NCBI RefSeq assembly: GCF_910592395.1
Contig: NC_088311.1
Span: 8,620,501-8,684,500 of the forward strand
DNA length: 64,000 nt
Origin: Lineus longissimus
Taxonomy: Eukaryota; Nemertea; Pilidiophora; Heteronemertea; Lineidae
Direction: 5' to 3'
In this document: in pieces, positions 24,601-35,090 of the stretch
How positions within the stretch are numbered: position 1 is the first letter of the stretch
How the letters are laid out: every line of letters starts with the position of its first letter
Translations under genes and position numbers: made by a program
Notes under the pieces: model-generated
What the model was told of the DNA's origin: nothing
What the model saw: only the letters and a program-made list of their open reading frames with translations
Database searches by the model: none

Positions 24601-27600
24601 AAATCTATAACCATATCTGGAAACGACGGAGAGTTTGGTTGAGAGAAGTTTGAATAAGGTAATGCTTCGAGACCGCGCACCTTCAGACCAATGAGTATAA
24701 TCCCCAGCTCACAACAGGAAGTCCAGGCACTTGTATTAAAGGGACCATGCAATATCCGGGCCTTATAGTGGGATCGCAAGAGTAAATGTTTGAAATGTTG
24801 AGAATAGAATGTCTGGGGAACTACAGGATTCTACGCGCTTTTGATTTGTGAGATATTGACTGTCATTGTCTCCCTCCATAGAACCACATACCATCCTTCA
24901 GAATACAATAGGGCCGGACACTTTTGAATGGGGACATGTTCGATTGCAACACCGGTTTCTTTTCCAGTCCCTGACGACGTACTGTTATATCATTTTCCTT
25001 AGCTTTTTTCCGCCACAGGGCATTGTCAGATAAAACTACTTATTTTCACATTAGATTAATTATCTTTATTGACGATATACAATGTATTATGTACTAGTTA
25101 CCTATATGGTGGGAACATAGCAAGCTCCCTTTCACTCATGTCTTGGAAGTTGAAGAAGATTTCCCTGAAGCCAACCATGTAATCCTTTAGAGGAAGTAAA
25201 ACTATAGTATACTAAAAGTTATCGGGAAAATCAGTCAGTACAGGAGTGCGCCGTTTGTAATTACATGTACTGGGGATCCAGGAATATACACAATGCGTAC
25301 CAGTTATTATGCAAACGAATTTACTGAAACTGGTTTTTATAGCCTTATGATACCTATATCTCCACAGCGGCAATGTTGACATTTATGTTTAGTAGGCCGA
25401 TATATGCTATGCAATTGGAAATTTTAAAAATTTGCTTACCAATTTCAAATTGCCGCTGTACAGTATTCTAAAACACTATCATGACTATTGTATGGAAGCT
25501 GTCAAAATGCCATTTTGTTGTTAAGTTGGAGATGTTTTTAGAATAAAAAATGCTACTTCACTGTCGTTATTTTGATTAGTTACTCACCGGATCTGGTTCT
25601 TCTAGAAGATTATATCCAAATGATAAACTCGTCCCGGCTTTGCGTCCCTCTTCGGAACAGTTCAGTCTGTTAATGTGGTCCCAAGTTGACATTGCCCATT
25701 TTCTGGATTAAAATGAAAATGTTATGAATATTGTACATTTTCATGACAATTAGCCATTCACGGCTTCCGATTAAATGATTATGTTACTGCTATCGACTCT
25801 TGGCTTTAAATTACGTGATGCAGTCATATGCACAGGACGGTCCTTTTTTTGTCTACAATATTAGTCGTACTTCCACCTATTAAATCCCCGTGTCTTTTGC
25901 GCTTACACCTATGAATTGCCGTGTCTAAATAGACCCGTGTGTCAAATCCCCGTGTCTATTAGCCCCATCGAGCTCGATGGGGCTAATCGGGGGCTAATTT
26001 AGACCCGGGTTTTTTTATAGGTGGAATCTGAATAGCCCCGGCAATTGCAAGTTCTAAGACCCGGCGACAGATGGCGCGGTGTAGTTGCCTCGGTATTGCG
26101 CACGCGAAATTCCCCTCCAATGGGAAAAAAACACAGGAGAGCCCCCCTTCCTACACCGCACTTGTCGCAGCATCCTGAGCTTCAGGTTTTTGATACTCCT
26201 ACGTCCCATACAAAACCCTGAGAAAATCCATTAGAATCGACAGCGAAGGGTGGCTGTTCTGATAACCTGATACACTGTGCGTAATGTATGTATATATAGT
26301 GTTTTATATGACAATAAAATGTATATGAATAAAGTTTAAGATAATCCTATCGTTAAATCGTTTTATACCTTATCGATTCTATGCTGTTAAACATTGTGTA
26401 GACGTGTAATTGTGCTTTAATTAAGTAATGAAATAAATTTGCAGCGGGGTGCGCGCAATACGAAGCAACAGCACTGAAAAATTCAGAATTTTCATAAATA
26501 CCCGGATGTTCTAAAAATAGCAGCTAATGAAAATACGCGTTTCATGGCGCTGATTGAAATTTAACTAACCAACCTCCGACCCGAGCCCTATGGCGCAAAA
26601 GACTATATACAATTGATAGTGCATCTGAGAGCATTAATTCCTGGGTCCGTGGTTTACGAATTTCCGAGACTCAAATACAACCGACGCTCTGATTGGGCGC
26701 TTTTTTTTCTACCGCTACAATCCGTCTGAAGGGCATGGATTTCCCCAGGGGTTTGTAATAGCGAGAGCTGGAGCATATGGAAAACCACTGGGTGCCGAGG
26801 ATGTTGTCGCAGGGGCTATTAACCATTATCTAACACCACTGATAGGTGTAAGTGCGCCCCGGGTTTTTTGACACACGGCGAAGAGACGGGTCGTGAAAAA
26901 ACACAGGGTTTTATGATAGGTGGAACTACGACTATAGATTTAGTATCAGTTGCTACCAATTTAGTTATAAGTCGTACTTCCACCTATCAAATCCCCGTGT
27001 CTTGCGCTTACACCTATGAATTGCCGTGTTTAAATAGACCCGTGTGTCAAATCCCCGTGTCTATTAGCCACATCGAGCTCGATGGTCTGAATAGACACGG
27101 CAATTGCAAGTTCTAAGATCCGGCGACAGATGGCGCGTGTAGTTGCCTCGGTATTACGCATGCGTGAACATTGTAAACATTCCCGCGAAATTTCTCAGTC
27201 TCGAAATCCCCCCCCCCCCCCCCAACGGGAAAGAAACACAGGAGAGCTCCCTACCTACAGCGCACCTGTCGCCGGGACTATTAACCATTATCTAACAACA
27301 CTGAACAGGTGTTGTGCGCCCCGGGTTTTTTGACACACGGCGAAGACACGGGTCTTGAAAAAACACGGGGTTTTATGATAGGTGGAACTACGACTATAAA
27401 TGCTGTTTTTTGCTCCCAATTTAATAAAAGCTACTAATTAGTGGTTATAGTTGCTGTTCTTGGCTCCCAATTTAGTACTTATTCCTATTTTTAGCAATTT
27501 AGTGAGTTGCTATGCTTGGCTACTAATCTAATCACTGTTGCTAATATATTCTTGGTTACCAGTTTAGTAGTAATGGTTGCTATTCTTGACGGCCAATATA

Positions 27601-27952
27601 GTGATATAATGCTATTCCAGGACTAGGTAATTGTTGCTATTCTTAGCTACCCTAATATAAATGCACGTAGTTGCATTTCTTGGCTACCGAGAGGTAAGGA
27701 ATAGCTGTTGGATTTTTTGTGATGATAATTAAACACTTACTTTATCAGAGGTAACTGTTCTGGACTGCCGACTGAGTACGGTTCCAACAACCCTGCAGCT
27801 ACGCTGCTCGTGACATCACGACCGAATTGTTCAGCGATGACAGTGACATCAACAGTTTCAGTTCCAATGTTTAGATCCCGGATTGATAGGGCAGACGCCA
27901 GGCCGACCACACCGCCACCAATGACGCAGATTTTCCATTTTCGGTTGCTCAT
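21635..27952 (-). CDS. DDO: D-aspartate / D-amino-acid oxidase, peroxisomal
   Basis: An FAD flavoenzyme that oxidises D-amino acids to keto acids, ammonia and hydrogen peroxide. Exons in reading order: 27952-27741, 25702-25588, 25184-25102, 24616-24551, 24355-24301, 24045-23873, 22582-22465, 22142-22044, 21754-21635. All are GT..AG with agreeing phases; total 1041 nt (346 aa plus TGA), the normal family length. The FAD-binding GGGVVG is at residues 12-17; then [11 protein letters not shown], the VNCTGVGA and [14 protein letters not shown] region, [13 protein letters not shown], the RPLR arginines (second near residue 289, the substrate-carboxylate position) and [15 protein letters not shown]. 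The chain ends in SKL, a canonical PTS1. FTTL..P..YLPWL and QKGNWN favour D-aspartate oxidase over D-amino-acid oxidase, while IWEGCC is DAO-like, so the substrate is not settled. Intron 1 (about 2 kb) is full of repeats. Confidence 0.93.
22978..23146. repeat. Long palindrome (foldback element) in an oxidase intron
   Basis: The arms, about 22980-23060 and 23066-23146, pair over roughly 75-80 bases. They include GGTCATTGGTTGTATAATCA and its reverse complement, an AAGACCGCTCGGGTAGACC block, and the outer AATTAATACC ends with a few mismatches. The inner part (TCCAAAACCC/GGGTTTTGGA) also pairs, so the hairpin closes with almost no loop. It lies in the intron between exons 6 and 7 of the oxidase gene. 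Confidence 0.88.
23515..23575. repeat. Diverged partial copy of the 22978-23146 foldback
   Basis: GGCGGTCATTGGTTACGATACCAAGACCGCTC matches the arm of the nearby palindrome (GGCGGTCATTGGTTGTATAATCAAGACCGCTC) with a few changes. It shows that the palindrome belongs to a repeat family. Confidence 0.7.
23780..23850. repeat. Dispersed repeat carrying ATCAAAAACC...TCAGGATG
   Basis: A short module with TCTCGATAT, GATCTCAGGATG and a TATCAAAAACCCGA word occurs here and in diverged form near 36430-36490 (TCTCGATATATGACGTAGGAG...GATCACAGGATG), near 26170-26210 (reversed) and near 48915-48985. These look like end fragments of one transposable element family. Confidence 0.45.
24807..24950 (+). repeat. 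Dispersed element with CAATAGGGCCGGACAC core, copy 1
   Basis: About 140 bases running from AGAATGTCTGGGGAACTA to CAATAGGGCCGGACACTTTT. It has the same word order as copies at 35278-35420 and 47805-47950. The middle part differs between copies. It lies in the oxidase intron between exons 3 and 4. It is most likely a short non-autonomous mobile element. Confidence 0.65.
25860..26935. mobile_element. Non-autonomous TIR element, longer copy
   Basis: Left end near 25862 (TAGTCGTACTTCCACCTAT, then CCCCGTGT) and right end near 26900-26935 (ACACAGGGTTTTATGATAGG, then TGGAACTACGACTATA) are imperfect terminal inverted repeats of about 35 bases. The inner ends match element 26965-27400 closely (GACAGATGGCGCG, TAACCATTATCTAACA, GCGCCCCGGGTTTTTTGACA), but about 630 extra bases (about 26170-26800) sit in the middle. 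No transposase is seen. It lies in intron 1 of the oxidase gene. Confidence 0.75.
26965..27402. mobile_element. Non-autonomous TIR element, shorter copy
   Basis: A sibling of the element at 25860-26935, with the same TIRs (left TATAAGTCGTACTTCCACC, right GGTGGAACTACGACTATA) and the same sub-terminal sequence. It is about 435 bases with a C-homopolymer at about 27208-27223. The sequence on both flanks is an AT-rich GCTACCAATTTAGT-type tandem repeat, so the element appears inserted into that repeat. Confidence 0.78.
27396..27700 (+). repeat. Degenerate AT-rich tandem repeat (TTGCTATTCTTGGCTACCAATTTAGT type)
   Basis: A unit of about 40-50 bases with the words GTTGCTATTCTTGGCTACC and AATTTAGTA recurs six or seven times with drift. 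A fragment of the same repeat lies at 26936-26965, on the other side of the shorter TIR element. No coding potential. Confidence 0.7.
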
Positions 27953-28331
27953 GTTGATAAGCTAGAAAACATTGAAAAGAGCACCTGAGCAAACTGGCTT
28001 GCATGTACAACGGTCGACACACTGAGACAATAAAATCGAAAAGGTCGACAGTCATTCCATTCCCTGACTAATACAAAAAAACGAGGCCGAGGTGATAGCT
28101 TACTCTGAGGTCATAGAAATTACATGGACATTTTTAAGGCGTTCAATAATTATGCCTACAATGTTATACAAAGCCTAGATCTCTTATGTATAGGCCTATT
28201 TTGGATTGAAACGTGTTCGATGTGCTTGGGGAGCATTAAAGGGAGTCTGTTGGTAAATCGCCAGTCAGTACCAGGTAGCTTGGAATTATGTTATTTCAAA
28301 ACGCCAGATGTCGCACGTACAGAAAATCAAG

Positions 28332-28626
28332 TACAGTAGAACGTCCCCTTGCGGACACCGCAGCAGTACGGACATGTTCGTTCAGTCCCGATTTTTTCTA
28401 AGTCATTTGCTTTAACCGAAACCTCTGAAGGGCGGACACCTCTCTACGAATTGCGGACACGGCCATGGTGACTTTTGTAATACGTAGGCTTCACGACACC
28501 GTGTTCATACACATGAACCCACTTTTTGGACAATAATGGCATAGCCTCCCTATTAAGGACACCTCTACATTACTGACACCAACGCCCAGTCCCGTGGGTG
28601 TCCGCAATAGAGAGATTGTACTGTAT
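28332..28626. mobile_element. pogo/Tigger-like MITE, diverged copy
   Basis: Ends TACAGTAGAACGTCC... and ...GAGAGATTGTACTGTA are inverted repeats. Internal words GGACACCTCTC, TTAAGGACACCTC and GGTGTCCGCAATAGAGAG match the other copies in the window (31954, 37684, 40049, 41829, 42438). This copy is the longest and most diverged. Confidence 0.75.
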
Positions 28627-29142
28627 ATTTACGTACAGAAAATCATGTACAAAGGATGCTCAGAATTTAAAGTGCACAATGGTGCTTCTGTGTCTCCCCG
28701 AGGTACACGGTCATGCAAAATGTTTATTCGAGAAATTGCAGCTGGGACAGCGCTCACTGCGGACCCACTGTCTTATTAAGAGCGCAAATAGGAGTAATCG
28801 TAATCTGGATCTTTGAGTGGCTACTCTAAGTCTGGAATGTGACTATATATGCGATCACGCCACTTATATGAATTATGATGTAATCCTGCTGCTCTAAATG
28901 TTGTGGAGAAATTGATCAACACAAATCATACCATTTGTTGTTGTTTATTGTTGTCGCTCTTCTTCTTCTACAACACTTGTTCTTCTTCTCAACGTGGTAA
29001 TTGCGAAAAACTAAGCTGAGTAATTCCGCCGAGCGTGGCGCTGATTTAAAATCGAGAAGAGTATTCAGAGGCCGATATGACAAATCAAAAAGAAAGAAAG
29101 AAAAACGTTGGCCAAAGTTTAAATGAGATTCATGAAGTGACG

Positions 29143-29148
29143 TTTATT
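29143..29148 (-). promoter_or_regulatory. Candidate polyadenylation signal of the MS4A-like gene
   Basis: AATAAA on the minus strand, about 440 bases beyond the stop codon at 29586-29588. Confidence 0.45.
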
Positions 29149-29384
29149 AGCCACACATTATCACAGGGGCAATACTATTTACATGTAACACTAGAGCATG
29201 TTTCATCAAATAAGAAAAATTATAATTAGGCAAGCTTTACGGCACGGAGACCCCTCTAAAAGGTCCGCTTCTTTAGTTCAGAGAACACTGGCGAAAATCT
29301 TTCACAGAGATCAGTGTGATGGCGGCGGCGCATGATCCTCCCGGCTAGGTAAAGGTTTCCCTTTAAGGCTACATATACCGGGAC

Positions 29385-29521
29385 ACAAAACATGTATATG
29401 GTAATGTGGTACAATTATAGTCCTGATACAATTACATGTACATTGTATAGCCCCTATGTGCAATTGCGTAGTTGTTTCTTACAGTGTAGGGGCTATAATT
29501 GTACACATTTACCTTATACAT
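29385..29521. repeat. Imperfect hairpin in the 3' region of the MS4A-like gene
   Basis: ATGTATATGGTAATGTGGTA followed by CAATTATAG (about 29391-29419) pairs with CTATAATTGTACACATTTAC followed by CTTATACAT (about 29491-29519), with a few mismatches. A second possible stem uses ATAGCCCCTA and TAGGGGCTAT. If transcribed it is a 3'-UTR stem-loop; it may equally be a small MITE. Confidence 0.6.
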
Positions 29522-29585
29522 TGACAATTCATTAAACCGATTTTAAAACGATTCTCCGAGATGGTTAAGCCACCACCAACATCCT

Positions 29586-31211
29586 TTAGTAAGGTGGAGG
29601 CGGTTCGTTTGTAGGTGCTGTCGCCGGTGCTTGCGGCGTTGGAGCTGGAGGTGCTGTCCTCTCTCCATGCGGAGGTTCGGACCAAGCCGTTGGAGGCCTA
29701 TAGGCGGGGGGCGGTGCTGCCGAAAAGTGCTGGGAATATTCTGGTGGCTGTGGATGATGATGGAACGGCGGTGGACCCATATTATAGCCACAGTTGCCAT
29801 ATACTTGTGGCTGGTTAACGTAAGTCACAACTGCGCCAACATTATTAGAATGCCCACCACATACCGCCTTCGATTTACAGCAGATGATGCACTGGGCAAA
29901 TGCACAGACCCAGGACAGAAGACCAACGATCATCAGGATGGTATCCCAGACGATGCTGGTAGAATTCGGAACAGAACAGGCGAACCAAGCGTAGACATAA
30001 GTTTTTACTCCGTCATCCTTTCCCAAGGCGACCGCGGCTGCCAGGAACATGGCGAAGGAGAACAAGATACTTAGCAAAATAGAAAAGATGAGTGAAACAA
30101 TGATCAGTTCCCGGGATCTCTGATGAGCGGCTGCGATAGAGATGGCACCCGATATCATAATGAAGACACCGCACCAGATCCCGATGGCTGAAAGAAAAAA
30201 GTGTCACTAGGTTGATATATCGTACATGCGGAAGGCTGAAGAATACAAACAAGTATAAACAGATTATACGGTGATCAACAATATGCCCATCTGGTTAGCT
30301 TCCTTGTGTGAGCTAGTCACCTATTTAAAACTGTTTTGTTTGGTCACAGTCCCTTTGAAATAATCAAAATACATATGGTATATGTTAAGTAGAAATATGA
30401 GCGTAGTGCATCCTTTATAATTCCCTCGTTAACTTTCGCGCCTGGGACCCAGTAAGAACCTTCAATCACAGTTTTTCCCGCATGTGGCCCAATCCGTTGA
30501 CTGAATCATTACCACGATTGCTACAAACCTCATCGTCACTCCAGGTCTATGACATGGCGGCGACGACCAAGATTAACAGACAAAATGTGGCTATGCAATG
30601 ATAATCTGCAAAACATATCACCTCATCACCACAACGTTGCCCGCGCCGCTCTCCAAATGGTAGTGTGGCCTTTAAGAGGTGACCAAGGGCACCACTATTT
30701 TTGCTAGAACTTGAAATCCGAAAGCACTTAGAACTCTTTCAAAACTAAAGTATTGCCAATTTCGAGGGTGGAAGTCGGTTATATGTTCTTCAAAGAACAG
30801 CCTTCCATGTTGTGAATGGGCATTCGCTTCAGTTTGAAGGAGTTCTAATTGCTTGAGGATTTCAAGTCAGTCTCGCCGAAATGGTAGTGCCTATGGTCAT
30901 GGAGGTCCATGCTATGGTCCACCCTTAAGGAGAACCTCGTACTCACCATCATTTGCCCTGTATGCACACGAGTTTATCATCAGGATGCCTAAGATGATGC
31001 CAAGGATTCCGCACACCACTTGAAGGACGCCAAGACCTTTTGATGCCGCGGCCGCGAAGTCTTCATCCGCTGAGTAACCTTGTGAATACTCTGGTTGCCT
31101 TATGACCGCTGTCTGTGGTTGTTGCCTGGGGCGGGGTTGCTGGTAGTACACAGACTGTTGCTGCCAAGCATTGCCTGCAGGCATGCCATCCGAGTAATAA
31201 AAATTTGCCAT
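29586..31211 (-). CDS. Four-transmembrane CD20/MS4A-like membrane protein with PPPPY tail
   Basis: Two coding exons, 31211-30947 and 30187-29586, joined in phase 1 by a GTGAGT donor and a TTTCAG acceptor; 867 nt, 288 aa. A splice acceptor sits four bases upstream of the ATG (AG just before 31215), so there is at least one 5' UTR exon. The N-terminus is cytosolic-like, rich in Q, Y and P. Hydrophobic segments lie at about 60-79, 88-108, 117-143 and 168-190, which is the MS4A pattern, with TM2 reading IGIWCGVFIMISGAISIAA as in that family. The TM3-TM4 loop has a possible N-glycosylation site (NST). The C-terminal 90 residues are rich in P, A and H and end PPPPY, a PPxY motif able to bind WW domains (for example NEDD4 ligases) in other proteins. 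Function is unknown; MS4A proteins act as plasma-membrane signalling or trafficking adaptors. A MARVEL-type protein is the alternative. Confidence 0.75.
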
Positions 31212-31953
31212 GGTTCTGAAATTCAAAGGCTAGATAGATGTGACATGACTACAGGCGTGTGTTTACCAATCACACCCAAGAAACGTTCGATATGAACGTC
31301 ACGGAGTCAATTTTACTCATCGATTGGCCTTCTGTTTCAAAGCATAATATTACTGATGGTGGGTCATAATTGGCATAAGTTTCGTCAATTATATACATTG
31401 TACTGCGTCCTTGTTATCAACAATATTTCTAGACTTATCCTTACCAGCGTGGTTATATACCCAAGACTCTGCTCGCTGAAGTTGGCTTGATATTGGATTT
31501 GATATTGGCTTCCTTTCAGTTAAAGAAGATGGGGCGTATTGTCCCCCTCATGTAAATATTTGACTTTTCGCTGTTTACTTATTCCAATGTCAACTGATCT
31601 TTCTACGGATTAGATACAAATGCAGTCAAAATCACAGTGTCTTCGCCAGTTCCTCCCAGCCTTGAATTGAAGAATCTATAATTCGAGGCCTTTCCGGGAT
31701 ACAGGTACGAACTCCAGCACCCTCATGGCTCCAGTGCGTTATTCCTAGTTTTCTCAGGCCACATTTCGACGGACAGAAAATTCTCCAGCAAAAGACTCAA
31801 TACGGATTCTTAAACCGTTTGCTAATATCAAAGAGGCCTCCGACGTATGCACATAAATCGAATGGCGATATTTTTAAGCAGGAATCACATGTGTTCATGT
31901 ATGTGACGTCAAATAAAGATATGAAAAGATGTCACAGTCCGATAAAGGTGCTG

Positions 31954-32140
31954 TTACAGTGGAACCTTCCTTTGCGGACACCCCTGTTAGCAGCAAGGAC
32001 ACCCTCCCTACTGGGGACAGTGGTTCTGCTCCCAAATGGGTTATTTCTATACAGCGTGACATCTGTAATCAGGACACCTCCTTATCAAGGACAGCATTTG
32101 TCAGTTTCAAGGGTGTCCTTAGTAGAGAGGTTATACTGTA
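31954..32140. mobile_element. pogo/Tigger-like MITE
   Basis: Starts TACAGTGGAACCTTCC and ends GAGAGGTTATACTGTA; internal AGGACACCCTC, CAAATGGGTT, TCAGGACACCTCC, GGACAGCATTTGTCAGT and GGGTGTCCTTAGTAGAG match the other copies. About 187 bases. The open reading frames that cross it are chance. Confidence 0.85.
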
Positions 32141-33099
32141 TTATTTCCTTAGTCAAAAACTGTTTATTCATGCTTTGGCAACGTACATGGACGTGTGCAG
32201 CACTCTGTCGAAATTTCTACTGAATGATAAATGAACAATACATGTAGGTCATCAATAAACTTATGTTGATCGATAAAGAGTCAGTCTTATTTTGTTCACT
32301 TCACCGTTATCATGGTACCATGACTAAGCCAAGCACTGGTCTATAAGGCGCTCTCATGACATTAACCTAAATATATTAAAGGCCCGTGGCTCAACCAAAA
32401 GTGCGCATTGAGTCAGTCCTGAGGTCACTTGCTCATTCAGCTAAGGTTTTCCTTGATAGTTTACCGATGACAAATCAGGGCGGATCTGGGATTCTGGCGC
32501 CTGGTCCGACGAATCCAAAAGGAGTAAAACGTGATTTCGAGGGATCTCAGAGCAATAAACAGAAAATAAAAATCACTTTTCTGCGGGATGACTTAAAAAT
32601 CTTGGCTCAGTATTCTTAGACAAACTTTCTGAATCACTACCTTGGTAACACCAGTCAATAAAGTATGATAACTTACACCTAATCAACATCGTTGAAGATG
32701 TTAATGTGGTGTTATTAATTATAATTTAATTGATAAATCGATGAGTTTTAACAAGTCAAAAGTTGTTGTGGACACGATGGGAGCAAACTGTGCGCAAACC
32801 CCGGGGATCCGACCCTGTGATCCTGTTGGAATTGCCGCTCCACAGCCTCAGGCGATCAGTCAAACTTTGAACAGAAAATCTCAGAAGTTTCGAGCGACTC
32901 CTTCATCGAACTACATGGATACTGGACAAGCTGTAAGCGCACTATAAACCACCCAATATATGAAAAGTTTATTCCTCTTTTATTTCAAAAGTCGATTGAA
33001 CTGCAAATAAGCGAGATACATGTATGAGCAAGAGAAGGGGTACGGGGGGGGGAACAAACCATACCGTACCTTACATGTATAAGGGATACATTCTTAAAA

Positions 33100-33760
33100 A
33101 TAAGGGTTTGGGGCCTTTAAAGCACTTAAAGAGTTTTTCATCCTACATGCACACGTATGTACACCCTACATGAGAGGGTTTCAGAGAAATTTTTAAAAAA
33201 ACTCAAGGTTCCCGAAGGGTTTTTCATATCCGAGACAAGACCACTAATGAATATTCATAGGTTGGATGGTCGAGGCCTATCAATTAGACGAGTGCATGTT
33301 TTTTACTCTCAAGTACATATTTGGAGAGGTATTGAAAAAATATTTGCTGTGGCAAGTCTACAGATATAAATAAATTGTTTGGTAAAAAAAATAATTTTGA
33401 ATTTTGACAACCTGGCCATAGGGGGGTGGTTCAAATTTGGAGTGAAAATGGCCGAAATGGGTAAAAATGTCCACTTGTGTCAAACTTGTCAATTTAAAAA
33501 AAAATTTCCGTGGTCAATCACCAATTTAAATCGCACCAGTTACTCGCAAGACTAACCCGTATATCATATCCGAATTTCAGTTTCACAACTCCACGCATTA
33601 TTTGATGTGTCGCGGTCAAACATTGACAATTTAACTGCTAAAAGGCTTAAAAAATCAATTGTGGTCTTGTCTCATCCCTGAAAAACCTCTACGGGGTACA
33701 TATTGGTGTTTGCTGAAAACCCTAAACAGATTTCCAAAAGCTCAAAACCTTTTTTTAAAG
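33100..33760. repeat. Probable TE fragment with inverted inner arms
   Basis: GGGTTTTTCATATCCGAGAC (near 33219) followed by AAGACCACTA pairs with GTGGTCTTGTCTCATCCCTG (near 33661) followed by AAAAACC. Both sides are followed by similar CTCAAAACC/AAGGTTCC words. A related stretch with repeated TCTCTGAAAAA, AAAACCTCCAGAGGG and CTCAAAA words is at about 59390-59650. Confidence 0.45.
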
Positions 33761-35090
33761 TTTAGGTAGGCAAGATGATAATTTAGACGCTGGACATTAT
33801 TTGACCGTTGACTTGAAAAAAATGGAAACGTTGGAAAGACAAAGTGATTGTGTAGGCCCTTTGCAGGTTGTTCTCAATCAATTAAGCGTTAAATGCATTT
33901 TATGGCGATGAAAGATAATGAGCAGGGAACCTATTGATTAAGGCCTCCTAAATGGCTTACTACCGGGCCTATGCGACCCCCTAACGCTTTACTACGCTTT
34001 GTCTGGCGCCCAGCTTTTGGGCGACCCAGCTTGGCCCGATCGAGCCGTCACCTGTCCGAGCAGGCAGGCTGCTTTTGCTGCGACGTGACGCTCCAAAACT
34101 GAACGCGGTGAACCGAGACGTTCTGTGAAAGCCGTCAGAACGTTTTTCTGGCCCACCCGATACAAGTGGTTGTCCTCGATTGTCGATCAATACGAACGCT
34201 TGCAAAACGGATGGCACAATGGTGGTGAATTAAATTATTAAGATCTCGGCGATATGCGATGTTAGTCGGTGGCTATTCCAGTGTGGAAAATTCAGGAAAG
34301 CTTGGTGGTTTCTATTCGTGACTCGGCGTTAGTCTTCGAAGGATTTACCAAAGGTAAGGTCACCATGCACGGTTTTATACCATATTTGATTATGTAGACA
34401 TGAGATAGATATGATGTAATTGACAATCATAGTTTTGCCGAAACCCCAGGTCAATTGTTACCTTAATATGCATTAGGTGGGGCACTAGGATCTTGGGTCT
34501 ATTTCAATAGGTCTCCGCCTTGAAACTGAGGTATGAGGTAGGCGGCGCCTGTCGAATACAGAGAGGGCTAGTTTGTAAAATAGACATAGACCTACATTTT
34601 GTAGGTTCATTATACTCGTCTGGAATAAATTGTACACTATGTTAGGCCGTGCATATAACAGTATGCATTTATTCATCATCGATCTATACTACAGCCCAGT
34701 ATAAATGTATACTAAAAAAATCAATAACAGACATGCATCTAGTTATGAATCATGATGATCAACAAAGTGAAAGTGAAAGAAGCGACACTCCTCGGTGCCA
34801 TTTTAAGCGACGGCTTTCTTGCACGAGGTATCTGACCGCTTATAAAATAAGCCGGGTGGTCCTTTAACAGTTTCAGACGGCATCAATCCAGGCCTGGAAC
34901 CATCTCCAGCGGCCGCCGAAATCTCATTTATTGCTGACTATACTTGTACTCACTTCAGCCAATGATAATGAGACTATAGGGGAGAGGAGAGGCAAATCTT
35001 TGAGTCTTGGTACCATCAAACCATGTATATATCATTATAGACTATCAAAATGCCCTTGTTTAAAACTTTTTTTAACCTTTCTTTAAAGAA

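Larger units (their letters stand above)
27953..29585. other. Intergenic, oxidase promoter side and MS4A-like 3' region
   Basis: This holds the upstream side of the oxidase gene (27953 to about 28130), a diverged MITE copy at 28332-28626, an AT-rich unique stretch, and the probable 3' UTR of the four-transmembrane gene from about 29140. No gene was found. Confidence 0.5.
31216..35090. other. Intergenic region between MS4A-like and DUF4326 genes
   Basis: The genes are divergent, so promoters lie at each end. On the minus strand a CACGCTG|GTAAGG donor at about 31444 could end a 5' UTR exon of the MS4A-like gene. Contents are a MITE at 31954-32140, a probable TE fragment with inverted inner arms at about 33100-33760, and a G/C-rich patch at about 33970-34210. 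Two open stretches at 32386-32619 and 32741-32947 resemble nothing I know. Confidence 0.5.

Noticed and set aside
28594-28816. Short plus-strand frames of 61 and 72 codons
   Set aside because: They begin inside the right end of a MITE and have no similarity to known proteins.
31819-32234. Two overlapping plus-strand frames of 134 and 101 codons
   Set aside because: Both cross a MITE copy with inverted ends and show no protein similarity.
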